From assembly GCA_002840785.1 (NCBI GenBank), contig PHCH01000037.1, positions 1-47,848 on the forward strand: a DNA stretch of 47,848 bases, read 5' to 3'. The position numbers and the translations under genes were made by a program. The number at the start of each line of letters is the position of its first letter. Position 1 is the first letter of the stretch. Origin of the DNA: Betaproteobacteria bacterium HGW-Betaproteobacteria-4 (GTDB taxonomy: Bacteria > Pseudomonadota > Gammaproteobacteria > Burkholderiales > Rhodocyclaceae). Shown here piece after piece: positions 8,765 through 17,591 of this stretch. Below the pieces are notes generated by a model, which was not told where the DNA came from, did no database searches, and saw nothing but the letters and a program-made list of their open reading frames with translations.

Positions 8765-9421
8765 CTAGAATGGCAGAACATTAAGGAAGAATCGTGCCAT
8801 CCAGCCCATGACCTGGCCTTCGCTGATCTGGCCGGCCGATTTGTACTCGATGCGCGCGTCGGCCACCTTGGAAGACTCGACCGTATTCGAGAAATCAACA
8901 AAGCTGGGATTGATCACCCCGGAAATGCGGATGAACTCCTGCTCCTCGCCAATCGCCAGCTGCTTTTCCCCGGAAACCAGCAAGTTACCGTTCGGCATGA
9001 CGTCGATGACCGTCACCGTGATATTGCCGTTGAAAACGTTGTTATTGGCCGCCGAACCCTTGCCGCTAAAGGCGGTCGAGCTCGTCGCCCCCAAATTCAA
9101 GCCGAGCAAGCCTTTTCCGGGCAAGCCCGACAGCGTGCTGACCGAAGCCTTCTGCGAATTTGATTTATCCAGCTTGTTGGCGTTGGCGGCAGACGCCGTC
9201 GTACTTTCGGAAATCTTGATCGTGATCGTATCGCCGACGTAGCGGGCCCGGCGGTCTTCAAACAGCGGGCGGCTGTAGCCGGCCTGATAGATCGCGCCGT
9301 TGCCGCTGACCGGCTCAAGACGGGCCACCGGGCGGGCCGACATCGGCTGATGCACGTTGGTCGGCGGCGTTGTCGCGCAAGCACTGGTCAATACCACTGC
9401 CAGCAAGGCCAGACGTTTCAT
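8765..9421 (-). CDS. flgH: FlgH, flagellar L-ring lipoprotein
   Basis: This 218-residue outer-membrane lipoprotein forms the L ring through which the rod exits. The signal ends in the lipobox TSAC (Cys15). FlgH markers are SRPLFEDRRARYVGDTITIKISE, GNITVTVIDVMPNGNLLVSGEKQL and VADARIEYKSAGQISEGQVMGWMARFFLNVLPF. Length and C-terminus are normal. The start has a GAGGTGA Shine-Dalgarno and lies 9 bases after the flgG stop. Confidence 0.97.
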   Translation of the reverse strand: MKRLALLAVVLTSACATTPPTNVHQPMSARPVARLEPVSGNGAIYQAGYSRPLFEDRRARYVGDTITIKISESTTASAANANKLDKSNSQKASVSTLSGLPGKGLLGLNLGATSSTAFSGKGSAANNNVFNGNITVTVIDVMPNGNLLVSGEKQLAIGEEQEFIRISGVINPSFVDFSNTVESSKVADARIEYKSAGQISEGQVMGWMARFFLNVLPF

Positions 9422-9430
9422 GATGTCACC

Positions 9431-10201
9431 TCACAACTGGGTCAGGCGCCCGAGCATCGCATCGGAGGTCGACACCACCTTCGAATTCAATTCGTAGGCG
9501 CGCTGGGTCTGAATCATCGTGACGAGCTCTTCGGCCACATTGACGTTGGAGGTTTCAACGTAGCCCTGGTTGGTCACCCCGGCGCCATTGGTTCCCGGCG
9601 TATTGGGCGTCGGCGTTCCGCTCGCCGCAGTTTCCAGGAAGAGATTCTGGCCAACCGCCTGCAGACCGCCGCTGTTGACGAATGTTGCCAGCTGGATCGA
9701 GCCGATCTGCGTCGCCGCCGCCGTGCCGGCCTGAGTCACCGTCACGGTGCCGTCGGTACCGATCGACACCGACAGCGCATTGGCGGGAATCGTGATGTTG
9801 GGCTGCACCGGGTAACCGTCGGCCGTCACGATCTGCCCCTGGTTGTCGCGCTGGAACGAGCCGTCTCGCGTGTACCCGGTCGTTCCGTCAGGCAGCAGGA
9901 TCTGGAAAAATCCCTCGCCCTGGACGGCGATATCGAGCGTGTTGTCGGTTTTCTGCAGATTGCCCTGGGTGTACAGGCGAGCCGTCGCCACCGGGCGAGC
10001 CCCCGCCCCCAACTGCAGCCCGGTCGGTATCTGCGATTGCTGCGACGACTGGGCGCCAGGCTGGCGCAGGTTTTGATAGAGGAGATCCTCGAAAACCGCG
10101 CGCGAACGCTTGTAACCGTTCGTTCCGACATTGGCCAGATTGTTGGCGATGACGTCGAGCTGGGTTTGCTGGGCATCGAGGCCGGTTCGGGCTATCCACA
10201 G
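9431..10201 (-). pseudogene. flgG: flgG, distal rod protein, lacking its start
   Basis: The frame ending at 9431 encodes FlgG from its fifth or so residue onward: [71 protein letters not shown], then the normal body and C-terminus ([31 protein letters not shown]). Only the start codon and the first few residues (normally MIRS-like) are gone, along with the gap to flgF. The first possible in-frame ATG would skip about 60 residues. FlgG builds the distal rod, so loss would block hook assembly. The sequence fuses directly, out of frame, to the flgF tail at about 10201-10205. Confidence 0.85.
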
Positions 10202-10202
10202 G

Positions 10203-10919
10203 AGCGCGCTGGGCGTTGGTATCGGCGGTTTGCAGCATCTTGATCTGCATCTCGAACTGACGGGAGAGACTGATCAAATTGACCATGGCATCGGTCACAT
10301 TGACGTTGCTCCCCTCGAGAGAACCCGGCGCTACGCGAACCGTTGCGTCGACTTCCGCAGGCTGGCCGCTGCGCAGGCGAAAAAGGCCGTCGGCGCCGCG
10401 CACGAGATCGGCCTCAGGGGGATTGACCAGCTTCAGGCGCCCGATTGCGTTGGCGTTGTTTGGTGTGCCGAAGGCGGGAATAACCGAAATCGTCCCGTCC
10501 TGCGCTATTTCAATATTGTTGTCGGGCGGTACGTTGATCGGCCCACCATCGCCGACCACCGGGTAACCGCTCTTGGTCTGCAGCAGCCCAGTCACGTCTA
10601 CATCCAGCGCCCCGGCGCGCGTGTAGGCCTCACTGCCATCCGGCAACTGCACGGCCAGCCAGCCGCGCCCCTGAACGGAAACGTCAAGGTTGCGACCGGT
10701 AAACATCACCGGGCCTTCGCTGAATACATCGCTGACCGAGGCGTCGACCACAAAGGCCCGGGTCGGCATGGCATCGCTCAGGACCGGCACCGCCCGGAAG
10801 CGGTGTTCCTGCGCCTTGAAACCAACGGTACTGGCGTTGGCGAGGTTGTTGGCCGTGCCGGCCTGCTGCATGAAGACATGCTTGGCACCGGTCATGGCGG
10901 TATAAATCAGGCGATCCAC
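10203..10919 (-). pseudogene. flgF: flgF, proximal rod protein, lacking its C-terminal end
   Basis: Starts at GTG 10919 and reads MDRLIYTAMTGAKHVFMQQAGTANNLANASTVGFKAQEHRF, a normal FlgF opening. It continues intact to [25 protein letters not shown] at about residue 239. The usual last 5-8 residues (QRAxxLLxL), the stop, the intergenic gap and the flgG start are absent. Reading continues out of frame through flgG to about 9888. The loss is roughly 40-60 bases. FlgF is a proximal rod subunit exported unfolded; a 100-residue foreign tail would probably impair it. The flgE gene ends 31 bases upstream. Confidence 0.85.
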
Positions 10920-10950
10920 GGTCGACTCGAAAAAAGGTCAAAAATCGAAA

Positions 10951-12174
10951 TTAGCGGATATTGACCAGGGTTTGCAGAATCTGGTCCTGCGTCTTGATCG
11001 ACTGCGCGCTCGCCTGGTAGTTACGTTGCTGCACAATCAGATTGACCAGTTCCGCCGTCAGGTCGACGTTCGACTCTTCGATGGCCGATGCCTGCAGCAC
11101 GCCAAAAATGCCGGTATTCGGATTGCCTGGCGTCGGCTGCCCGGAGTCGGCGGTTTCCGACCACTGGTTGTTACCGATCGAGGAGAGACCGTTCGGATTA
11201 CGGAAGTTGAACAACGCCACCTGACCAATGTCCCGCGTCTGACCGTTGTCGTAACGGGCTTGCACGATGCCGTCCTTGGAAACACTGACGCCGGCGAGGT
11301 TGCCCGGGGCAAAACCGTTCTGCGTCAGATCATTGACGGCAAACGGGCTGCCGAACTGGGTCATGTTCGATACGTCGATATCAAAAGTCAGCGGTGTTAC
11401 GGCACCCGTGGCTACGGTGTAGCTTTTGGTTACCGAACCGGCAGAAGTCAGCACGCCAGACGAGTTGAAGGTTACCCCACCGGCCGTTTCAGCCACGGTT
11501 GGCGCATTTCCATCCATGCGGGTGTACAAGGTCCACTGATTCGGTGTCGCCGTCTTCAAGAAATAGTAGGACAGGGTGTGGGGGTTACCCAGCGAATCGT
11601 AGACCGTCATGGCCGTCGAACTATTGTAGGTATCCGGATCAGCCGGATCGAACGGAGTCTGCGCCGGCTGCGCCTGGCGCGAGTCCAGATTGGCCGTCAC
11701 GGCCGCCGTGCTGGTCGGATTCGGCGTCCCCGTGACGAAATCGACCTTGAGCTGATCGGTCGGCGGCTGCTGCGGAATACTGCCGGTGGCGTCGGCAAGC
11801 ACACCGAGCAGTTTCCGGTTCTGGTCATTGATGATGAAGCCATCCTTGTCCAGGTGGAACTGGCCGTTACGCGAATAGCTGACCGAGCCGTTCTGGGTCA
11901 GTCCGAAGAACCCGGTACCGTTGATGGCGATATCCAGCGGGTTGTTGGTTGACGTGATGTTGCCCTGCGTATATTGCTGCAGGACACCACTCAGCGTGCT
12001 ACCGATACCGATCTGCGAACCGCCGCCGCCTTGCAGGGAGGCACCATAGACGTCGGCGAAGTGGGTTGCCGAGGACTTGAAGCCGACGGTCGAAGCATTG
12101 GCGATGTTGTTACCAGCAACGTCCAGTGCCTTGGAGGAGGAATTCAGACCGCTCAAACCTTGTTGGAATGCCAT
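10951..12174 (-). CDS. flgE: FlgE, flagellar hook protein
   Basis: This 407-residue protein forms the hook. The shared rod-hook N-terminus is clear (MAFQQGLSGLNSSSKALDVAGNNIANASTVGFKSS), as is the C-terminus (SNVDLTAELVNLIVQQRNYQASAQSIKTQDQILQTLVNI). The TNNPLDIAINGTGFF motif follows the N-terminal domain. Length and both termini are normal. The start has an AAGGAG Shine-Dalgarno and lies 21 bases after the flgD stop. It belongs to the flgB-to-flgJ transcript. Confidence 0.97.
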   Translation of the reverse strand: MAFQQGLSGLNSSSKALDVAGNNIANASTVGFKSSATHFADVYGASLQGGGGSQIGIGSTLSGVLQQYTQGNITSTNNPLDIAINGTGFFGLTQNGSVSYSRNGQFHLDKDGFIINDQNRKLLGVLADATGSIPQQPPTDQLKVDFVTGTPNPTSTAAVTANLDSRQAQPAQTPFDPADPDTYNSSTAMTVYDSLGNPHTLSYYFLKTATPNQWTLYTRMDGNAPTVAETAGGVTFNSSGVLTSAGSVTKSYTVATGAVTPLTFDIDVSNMTQFGSPFAVNDLTQNGFAPGNLAGVSVSKDGIVQARYDNGQTRDIGQVALFNFRNPNGLSSIGNNQWSETADSGQPTPGNPNTGIFGVLQASAIEESNVDLTAELVNLIVQQRNYQASAQSIKTQDQILQTLVNIR

Positions 12175-12195
12175 GATGTGCTCCTTGACTCAATC

Positions 12196-12867
12196 TCAAA
12201 AAATCTGTTCGACTGCACTGAAATCAACCAGGCCGGTGCCCGGGATTTCAAGCTGGAAGCCGTTCTGCCCTCTAACAAGAGCAGATACCGTGCCAACCTC
12301 CAGCGCGGTTGTCGTTACCTTGTTGCCGCCCTGCGTGGCCTGCACTGCGAATTGATAGCTGCCGTTGGCCAAACGATTTCCGTCGGCATCGTTGCCATCC
12401 CAGACAAAATTGATCACGCCGGCCTCTTGCGCCCCCAGGTCTTCCTGCGCCACCTTCACGCCATTCGCGTCGCTGATCACGATGCTGACCTTGTCCGCAT
12501 CACCATCCAGCTTCACGCCGCCCAGCGCGCCGTTGTCGCCCAGCGGCAGAGAATTGCCGGCGGCAAGGACATTTTTGCCGACCAGCGAGGAGGACTGCAT
12601 GGAAAGCGCATCGCTGTATGAGGTCAGCAGCTTTTGCATGGTCGTATTCAGGCTGTCGATACCCTTGACGGTATTGATCTGCGCCAGCTGACTGGTAATT
12701 TCCGCGTTATCCATAGGATTCAGCGGATCCTGGTTCTGCATCTGGGTAACCAGCATGGTCAGGAAGCGGTCGCCCAGCTGGTCAGCCGTACTTGTCGTCG
12801 CGCTTTTGCTTTCTGAAAGTTGCTGTAAAACCGAGTTGACCGTAGGAGTACTTGTAACGCCACTCAT
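12196..12867 (-). CDS. flgD: FlgD, hook cap protein
   Basis: This 223-residue scaffolding protein caps the growing hook and is later discarded. The conserved N-terminus is LGDRFLTMLVTQMQNQDPLNPMDNAEITSQLAQINTVKGIDSLN. The C-terminal half holds the FlgD Ig-like/Tudor region (GVINFVWDGNDADGNRLANGSYQFAV). It starts at ATG 12867 with GGAGAAG upstream, 11 bases after flgC. Confidence 0.96.
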   Translation of the reverse strand: MSGVTSTPTVNSVLQQLSESKSATTSTADQLGDRFLTMLVTQMQNQDPLNPMDNAEITSQLAQINTVKGIDSLNTTMQKLLTSYSDALSMQSSSLVGKNVLAAGNSLPLGDNGALGGVKLDGDADKVSIVISDANGVKVAQEDLGAQEAGVINFVWDGNDADGNRLANGSYQFAVQATQGGNKVTTTALEVGTVSALVRGQNGFQLEIPGTGLVDFSAVEQIF

Positions 12868-12878
12868 GATTCTTCTCC

Positions 12879-13289
12879 TTATTGACCGATCTGCAGCGTG
12901 CGCAGCATCATCGTCTTTGCAGTATTCATGACCTCGACATTCGTCTGATACGAGCGCGAGGCGGAAATCATGTTGGTCATTTCTTCGACCACATTGACAT
13001 TGGGGAAGGTGACATAGCCTTTTTCATCGGCCGCCGGATTCTTGGGGTCATACACAACGCGCGGAGGAGAGGCATCATCGACCACCTGGCGCACCCGGAC
13101 GCCCTTGGAAATCTCCCCGGCTCCACCCATCGGCGTCGCCTCGAACACTACCTGTTTGGCCCTGTACGGCTGCCCGTCCGACGACACGATACTGTCAGCA
13201 TTGGCCAGATTGGAGGCCACCGCGTTGAGGCGCATCGACTGCGCAGTCATCGCACTCGACGACACCTGAAAGACGTTAAACAGGCTCAT
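12879..13289 (-). CDS. flgC: FlgC, proximal rod protein
   Basis: This 136-residue rod subunit has the family N-terminus ([46 protein letters not shown]) and the C-terminal helix ([38 protein letters not shown]). Length is normal. The Shine-Dalgarno is GGAGAGA, and the start is 11 bases downstream of the flgB stop. Confidence 0.97.
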   Translation of the reverse strand: MSLFNVFQVSSSAMTAQSMRLNAVASNLANADSIVSSDGQPYRAKQVVFEATPMGGAGEISKGVRVRQVVDDASPPRVVYDPKNPAADEKGYVTFPNVNVVEEMTNMISASRSYQTNVEVMNTAKTMMLRTLQIGQ

Positions 13290-13300
13290 TCAATCTCTCC

Positions 13301-13711
13301 TTAGCTCTGCGTCGAGGCCATCGCACTGCGCAGCCCCTGGAACTTGTTGCTGATCAACTGGGTGAGAATCTGGTACTGAAGCGCGTTATCCGTAATCTGG
13401 GCACGCTCAACATCCATATCGACCGTATTGCCATCAACCGCCGATTGCGTTTCAGTCCGGTATTGGAGAGGACCGCTACCGCTCGTTCCGCTCCCCGACT
13501 GATGAGCACCAGATGTCACCGCCATGCTCAACGCCCCACTATCGGCGCGCCCGGCCAAGGCATTCTGCATGGCCGACCTGAAATCAAAATCTCTGGCCTT
13601 GTAGTTCGGTGTATCGGCGTTGGCAATATTGGATGCCAAGACCTGATGGCGCTGGGTACGCAAATCGAGCGCTCTGCTTAAAACCGAAAAATGCTGTGCG
13701 ATGTTTGACAT
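13301..13711 (-). CDS. flgB: FlgB, proximal rod protein
   Basis: This 136-residue protein is the first rod subunit gene of the operon. The ATG at 13711 follows TTGGAGTCCGGC and lies about 20 bases downstream of the predicted sigma-54 transcription start. A longer in-frame reading upstream runs through the promoter and flgA and is not credible. Family stretches are LDLRTQRHQVLASNIANADTPNYKARDFDF and MDVERAQITDNALQYQILTQLISNKFQGL. Confidence 0.96.
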   Translation of the reverse strand: MSNIAQHFSVLSRALDLRTQRHQVLASNIANADTPNYKARDFDFRSAMQNALAGRADSGALSMAVTSGAHQSGSGTSGSGPLQYRTETQSAVDGNTVDMDVERAQITDNALQYQILTQLISNKFQGLRSAMASTQS

Positions 13712-13742
13712 GCCGGACTCCAACAGTTGTTGGATCAGAAAA

Positions 13743-13758
13743 AGCATACTTCGTGCCA
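13743..13758 (-). promoter_or_regulatory. Sigma-54 (-24/-12) promoter for the flgB operon
   Basis: Read on the minus strand, TGGCACGAAGTATGCT. The GG and GC elements are separated by exactly 10 bases, and TGGCACG matches the -24 consensus fully. It lies 32 bases ahead of the flgB ATG, in the gap shared with the divergent flgA. This implies control of hook and basal-body genes by RpoN and an enhancer-binding regulator (FleQ/FlrC-like) encoded elsewhere. Confidence 0.85.
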
Positions 13759-13805
13759 CAGACAAATAGATGCGCCAAACCACCTCATTAGGGCAGAATG
13801 CAGGC

Positions 13806-14483
13806 ATGCAGCCTCGTCTCTTTGCCCTTCTTTTCCTGCTCACCCATTGCCTGCTTGCTCTAGCGGCTGACTCGGCAAGCATTCTCGCCACCGCGGAGCA
13901 ACACATCCGCCTGCAAACGAAAAGCCTTTCCGGCAAGACCAGCATTTCGATGGGGAAAATTGATGCGAGCAAACTTCCGCCATGCTCGACATTCGAAGCC
14001 TTCACGCCGCAGGGCAGCAAGATCGTCGGCCGGACACACGTTGGAGTTCGCTGCCTTTCGCCGAATAGCTGGACCGTTCTCGTGCCGGCTCAAATTGCCG
14101 TAGCCGGCAACTATGTCACGACCAGCCGACCACTTATTGCCGGTCAGGTAATCGTTGCATCAGATCTGGTCACACTTAGCGGCGACGTCTCCCATCTCCC
14201 CACAGGCGTCGTCAGCGACCCGTCTGCCATCATCGGAAAGACGCTGCGCAACTCCCTGGGCGCCGGACAAACCATAAGAGCCAATCAACTCGTGGCGCCG
14301 TTCGTCATTCATCAGGGCCAGACAGTCAGGGTCATATCCAGCGGAAACGGATTCTCGGTGCGAGCAGAAGGCAAAGCCATCAATAACGCAACCATCGGCC
14401 AGCAAACGCAGGTAAGGATGAACTCCGGCCAAACCATAACTGGCACAGCACGTGCTGATGGCAGTGTAGAAATAGATTTTTAA
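13806..14483 (+). CDS. flgA: FlgA, P-ring assembly chaperone
   Basis: FlgA is the periplasmic chaperone for FlgI. From ATG 13806 the protein has 225 residues and a clear signal peptide (MQPRLFALLFLLTHCLLALAADS); an upstream in-frame ATG at 13770 would spoil it. The SAF domain is at about residues 100-160 (TSRPLIAGQVIVASDLVTLSGDVSHLP), followed by GKTLRNSLGAGQTIRANQL and the C-terminal core RVISSGNGFSVRAEGKAINNATIGQQTQVRM. It is divergent from flgB across about 95 bases. No clear promoter of its own was seen. Confidence 0.93.
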   Translation: MQPRLFALLFLLTHCLLALAADSASILATAEQHIRLQTKSLSGKTSISMGKIDASKLPPCSTFEAFTPQGSKIVGRTHVGVRCLSPNSWTVLVPAQIAVAGNYVTTSRPLIAGQVIVASDLVTLSGDVSHLPTGVVSDPSAIIGKTLRNSLGAGQTIRANQLVAPFVIHQGQTVRVISSGNGFSVRAEGKAINNATIGQQTQVRMNSGQTITGTARADGSVEIDF

Positions 14484-14486
14484 AGC

Positions 14487-14513
14487 TAAAGTTTTGTCAT
14501 TGGCGGCCGATAT
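14487..14513 (+). promoter_or_regulatory. Sigma-28 (FliA) promoter for flgMN
   Basis: TAAAGTTT, 11 bases, then GCCGATAT: all 8 positions of the -35 and 7 of 8 of the -10 match the FliA consensus. It lies between the flgA stop and the flgM ATG (start 36 bases downstream). This gives the usual feedback in which FliA raises its own anti-sigma factor FlgM and the chaperone FlgN. Confidence 0.9.
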
Positions 14514-14548
14514 ACCGTCTGAGATCAAAAAGTATTGCGAGCCACATC

Positions 14549-14827
14549 ATGAAAATCGACAGCACATACAAACCAGTTACTGCGCCCATTGCCAATCGGC
14601 CTGCAGCCCGCTCGCCCCAGGAAGCGTCGCCAAACGCCGAATCAGTGAGCCTCAGCCAACTTGCTGGCACCATTCAGGGCGCCGATAAGCCACCGGTTAA
14701 CGCAGCACGCATCCAGGAAATCAAGGAAGCCATCTCGCAAGGCCGCTTCAAGGTCAATCCGGAGGCGATTGCCGACGGATTGATTCAGTCTGCACGCGAT
14801 CTGCTAGATTCCCAGCGCAAGGCTTGA
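14549..14827 (+). CDS. flgM: FlgM, anti-sigma-28 factor
   Basis: This 92-residue protein binds FliA and is secreted through the finished hook to release late gene expression. The N-terminus is polar and disordered. The C-terminal half carries the FlgM signature VSLSQLAGTIQ, VNAARIQEIKEAISQGRFKVNPEAIADGLIQSARDLL. It starts at ATG 14549 behind a near-perfect sigma-28 promoter, and its stop overlaps the flgN ATG (TGATG). Confidence 0.95.
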   Translation: MKIDSTYKPVTAPIANRPAARSPQEASPNAESVSLSQLAGTIQGADKPPVNAARIQEIKEAISQGRFKVNPEAIADGLIQSARDLLDSQRKA

Positions 14828-15285
14828 TGAGCACAGTTGCCTCACTGCTAAAGCGTGAAACTGAACTGGTGACACGCTTCAAAAGCACGCTATTGCGTGA
14901 GCAGGAGATTTTGCGTTCTGGCAACACCGACGGACTGACTGAATTAAGCAAGGAAAAGCTCTCGCTAGTCGATAGTCTGAATCAGACCGGCGCAGAACGC
15001 TCCCGCATTCTTTCGTCACCAGGTGAAGCAACTGTCGACATGCCGGCATGGCTTTCAGCCCACCCCAAGGATACAGAGGCGGCAGTGCTTTGGGATGGCT
15101 TGCTGGCAGCAGCGCGGGATGCCCGTGACATGAACGACATGAACGGGAGCCTGATCAATGCACTGCACCAAAAAACCAGTGAAGCACTTTTCGTTCTGAC
15201 CCAAGGCCAGGTAGATCAGTCGCTATACAGCAGCAGCGGACAATCCGCTCTGAACACAGGCTGCCGAATCATCGACTCGGCTTGA
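14827..15285 (+). CDS. flgN: FlgN, export chaperone for FlgK and FlgL
   Basis: This 152-residue, mostly helical cytoplasmic protein matches FlgN in size, position and pattern (LLKRETELVTRFKSTLLREQEILRSGNTDGLTELSKEKLSLVDSLNQTGAER). FlgN holds FlgK and FlgL for export. The start is the ATG overlapping the flgM stop. The gene ends 17 bases from the end of motD, which is convergent, with no obvious terminator between. Confidence 0.88.
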   Translation: MSTVASLLKRETELVTRFKSTLLREQEILRSGNTDGLTELSKEKLSLVDSLNQTGAERSRILSSPGEATVDMPAWLSAHPKDTEAAVLWDGLLAAARDARDMNDMNGSLINALHQKTSEALFVLTQGQVDQSLYSSSGQSALNTGCRIIDSA

Positions 15286-15302
15286 TTCATCGCTCAGGCA
15301 GA

Positions 15303-16106
15303 TTAACGAACAGGCGCCTTGGATGCCTCATTAATCTCGGTTGGCTCTTCCGGGCGATTTGAATCAATCAGGATACTTACGCGGCGATTTCTGGCTCGCC
15401 CCTCTGGCGTAGTATTGGTTTCCACTGGGCGGGTTTCTCCATAGCCAATTGCCGTCAATCGCTCGGCACCAACCCCTCCATCATTAAACAGCCGGAGTAC
15501 AGTCGTCGCCCGCATGGCTGACAATTCCCAATTGGAAGGGAATTGGGACGTGGAAATCGGGATATTGTCAGTGTGCCCCTCAATGGTTATCGGATAGTCG
15601 GTACTCGCCAGCACCTGCGCGATGACACCCATGGCACTTATTGAAGCAGCCTGCAGCCTTGCCTGGCCAGCCGGGAAAAGCACACTATCGTTGATTTCGA
15701 TGGTCACACCGCGACTGGTCTCAAGCAGCCTGACCTTTCCCGCGGCGACCAATGGTTGGAGTGCAGCCATGATGTCACCAGCCACATTTTTCATTTTTTG
15801 CCGTTGCTCGGTCTTCATAGACTCGGCCTTAACGGTTTCCGGAGCCTTGTCGACTTTGATAACGGGACGGGGTGGCATGGGAAGCGCCCCCTGAATGACC
15901 GCGATCGGCTGCCCGCCGGGCTCACCGGTCTTGTTATTAAATGCATTGGTCAGAGAATTCGATAGAACCTTGTACTTGCCCTCATTCACTGATGAAACGG
16001 CGTACATGACCACAAAAAATGCAAACAACAGCGTAATGAAATCGGCATAGGAAACCAGCCAGCGTTCGTGGTTTTCTTGCTCCTCCTCACGGCGCTTCCG
16101 TGCCAT
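15303..16106 (-). CDS. motD: MotD (MotB family), second stator peptidoglycan-binding subunit
   Basis: This 267-residue MotB-type protein has a single membrane helix with the proton-carrying aspartate in RWLVSYADFITLLFAFFVVMYAVSS (Asp22). The OmpA-like peptidoglycan-binding domain is at about residues 135-255 (VLFPAGQARL, ITIEGHTDNIPI, NWELSAMRATTVLRLF, YGETRPVETNTTPEGRARNRRVSI). Pairing with motC and location beside fliA/flhFG match the MotCD stators of pseudomonads. The start overlaps the motC stop by 1 base. Confidence 0.93.
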   Translation of the reverse strand: MARKRREEEQENHERWLVSYADFITLLFAFFVVMYAVSSVNEGKYKVLSNSLTNAFNNKTGEPGGQPIAVIQGALPMPPRPVIKVDKAPETVKAESMKTEQRQKMKNVAGDIMAALQPLVAAGKVRLLETSRGVTIEINDSVLFPAGQARLQAASISAMGVIAQVLASTDYPITIEGHTDNIPISTSQFPSNWELSAMRATTVLRLFNDGGVGAERLTAIGYGETRPVETNTTPEGRARNRRVSILIDSNRPEEPTEINEASKAPVR

Positions 16107-16846
16107 CAGTGTAGATAGCCCTTGAGGCGCCCCTCGATGATTCGGGGGTTGTCGCCAACCGCTATGCCGACCAAGCCGTCAACAAGCATCTCCCGCGATG
16201 ACACCATACGCATCACGTAATACTTCAGCTTGGCAGCGATGGGAAGGTATACCAGGTTGGCGAGGCCGACACCGTAGATTGTCGCAACAAAGGCGACAGC
16301 GATCCCGCCACCAAGCTTCGTCGGATCAGATAGATTTTCCATGACATGGATGAGCCCCATCACCGCGCCGAGAATGCCTATTGTCGGAGAATAACCACCT
16401 GCCGCATCCCAAATCTTAGCCGACTGGCGCCATTCATCTTCAAATGTTCCAATTTCGACTTCCAGCAACTCCCGGATGCGCTCCGGGTCAGCGCCATCTA
16501 CCAGGAGTTGCAGCCCCTTTCGCGCAAACTCATCCTTAATTCCTGGAATATAGTTTTCAAGCGCAAGCAGCCCCTCGCGGCGGGACATCTGACTCCAATT
16601 AAGAATCTGTTCTATTTGACGCTTTTGCTCTATCACAGGGGGAATCCAGACCCACTTCGCCATCTTCATTCCCCGCTTGAAAATGTGAATTGGGCTCTGT
16701 AGCAACACCGCCCCCAAAGTGCCTCCGAGAACGATCAAGAGGGCTGTTGGCTGAACCAGAGAGCCAATACTTCCCCCTTCAAGATACTGGCCACCAATGA
16801 TTGCCACAATGCTTATCGCGAGGCCGGCAAGGCTGATCTTATCCAC
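16106..16846 (-). CDS. motC: MotC (MotA family), second stator channel subunit
   Basis: This 246-residue protein is a MotA/TolQ/ExbB-type channel subunit with four membrane segments. Markers are LIVLGGTLGAVLLQSPIHIFKRGMKMAKWVW, FARKGLQLLVDGADPERIRELLEVEI, AGGYSPTIGILGAVMGLIHVMENL and AVAFVATIYGVGLANLVYLPIAAKLK. The start is GTG 16846, overlapping the end of fliA by 8 bases. Together with MotD it forms a stator distinct from MotAB at 40985-42817. Confidence 0.93.
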   Translation of the reverse strand: MDKISLAGLAISIVAIIGGQYLEGGSIGSLVQPTALLIVLGGTLGAVLLQSPIHIFKRGMKMAKWVWIPPVIEQKRQIEQILNWSQMSRREGLLALENYIPGIKDEFARKGLQLLVDGADPERIRELLEVEIGTFEDEWRQSAKIWDAAGGYSPTIGILGAVMGLIHVMENLSDPTKLGGGIAVAFVATIYGVGLANLVYLPIAAKLKYYVMRMVSSREMLVDGLVGIAVGDNPRIIEGRLKGYLH

Positions 16847-17591
16847 CGGTTATCTCCTTGCGATGCTTCTTTGCAGCCGGCCGCTCGCCAACTATACGGC
16901 TGCGCAGCCGAGCAATCGCCTGGGTGTGCAACTGACAGACACGGGACTCGGTCACTCCCATAACTTCGCCGATTTCCCGCAAATTCAAATCCTGCTCGTA
17001 ATACAAAGCCATCATCAATTTTTCACGTTCCGGCAGCAAGCTGATAGCCAACACCAATTGCTCCTTTACCCCCTGATTTTCCAAAATACTCACAGGATCG
17101 GAATCGTTATCAGTTAAGTGGCGCTCGAGAAAATCCTCATCGTCCGCACCGGAAAAATCCTCGTAATAAACGATTTGATGACCACGAGCGTCCTGCAAAG
17201 TCTTTTGGTAATCTGCCAAAGACATGCCTAGCGCTTCGGCCAGCTCTTTTTCGGACGGTGCACGCCCATGTTCGTGCTCGAGCAGGTTGATCGTCGTTTC
17301 GATACGCCGCAATTCCCGACGCAAATTACGCGGCAGCCAATCGTTTTCCCGGAGGCCATCTAGCATTGCCCCCCTGACCCGTTGTGTTGCATAGGTTTCA
17401 AACTGGGCGCCAAATCCTTCTTGATAGCGATCAATGGCGTCAAGCAACCCAAGCATCCCGTTTTGGACCAGATCGTCAAACTGCACACTGGGCGGCAGTC
17501 GTGCCATAAGGTGATAGGCAATACGCTTCACCAGCGGCATGAAGCGCTGAACCAACTGTTCCCTATCTGGCTGCCCGGCAGCGGTATACAT
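16839..17591 (-). CDS. fliA: FliA, flagellar sigma-28 factor
   Basis: This 250-residue RNA polymerase sigma factor directs late flagellar and chemotaxis genes. Sigma regions are clear: region 2 (LVKRIAYHLMARLPPSVQFDDLVQNGMLGLLDAIDRY, TYATQRVRGAMLDGLRENDW), region 3 (GRAPSEKELAEALGMSLADYQKTL) and region 4 (LPEREKLMMALYYEQDLNLREIGEVMGVTESRVCQLHTQAIARLR). The start is ATG 17591 overlapping the flhG stop (TGATG). At least three matching promoters lie in this window (flgK, flgM, cheV). Confidence 0.97.
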   Translation of the reverse strand: MYTAAGQPDREQLVQRFMPLVKRIAYHLMARLPPSVQFDDLVQNGMLGLLDAIDRYQEGFGAQFETYATQRVRGAMLDGLRENDWLPRNLRRELRRIETTINLLEHEHGRAPSEKELAEALGMSLADYQKTLQDARGHQIVYYEDFSGADDEDFLERHLTDNDSDPVSILENQGVKEQLVLAISLLPEREKLMMALYYEQDLNLREIGEVMGVTESRVCQLHTQAIARLRSRIVGERPAAKKHRKEITGG

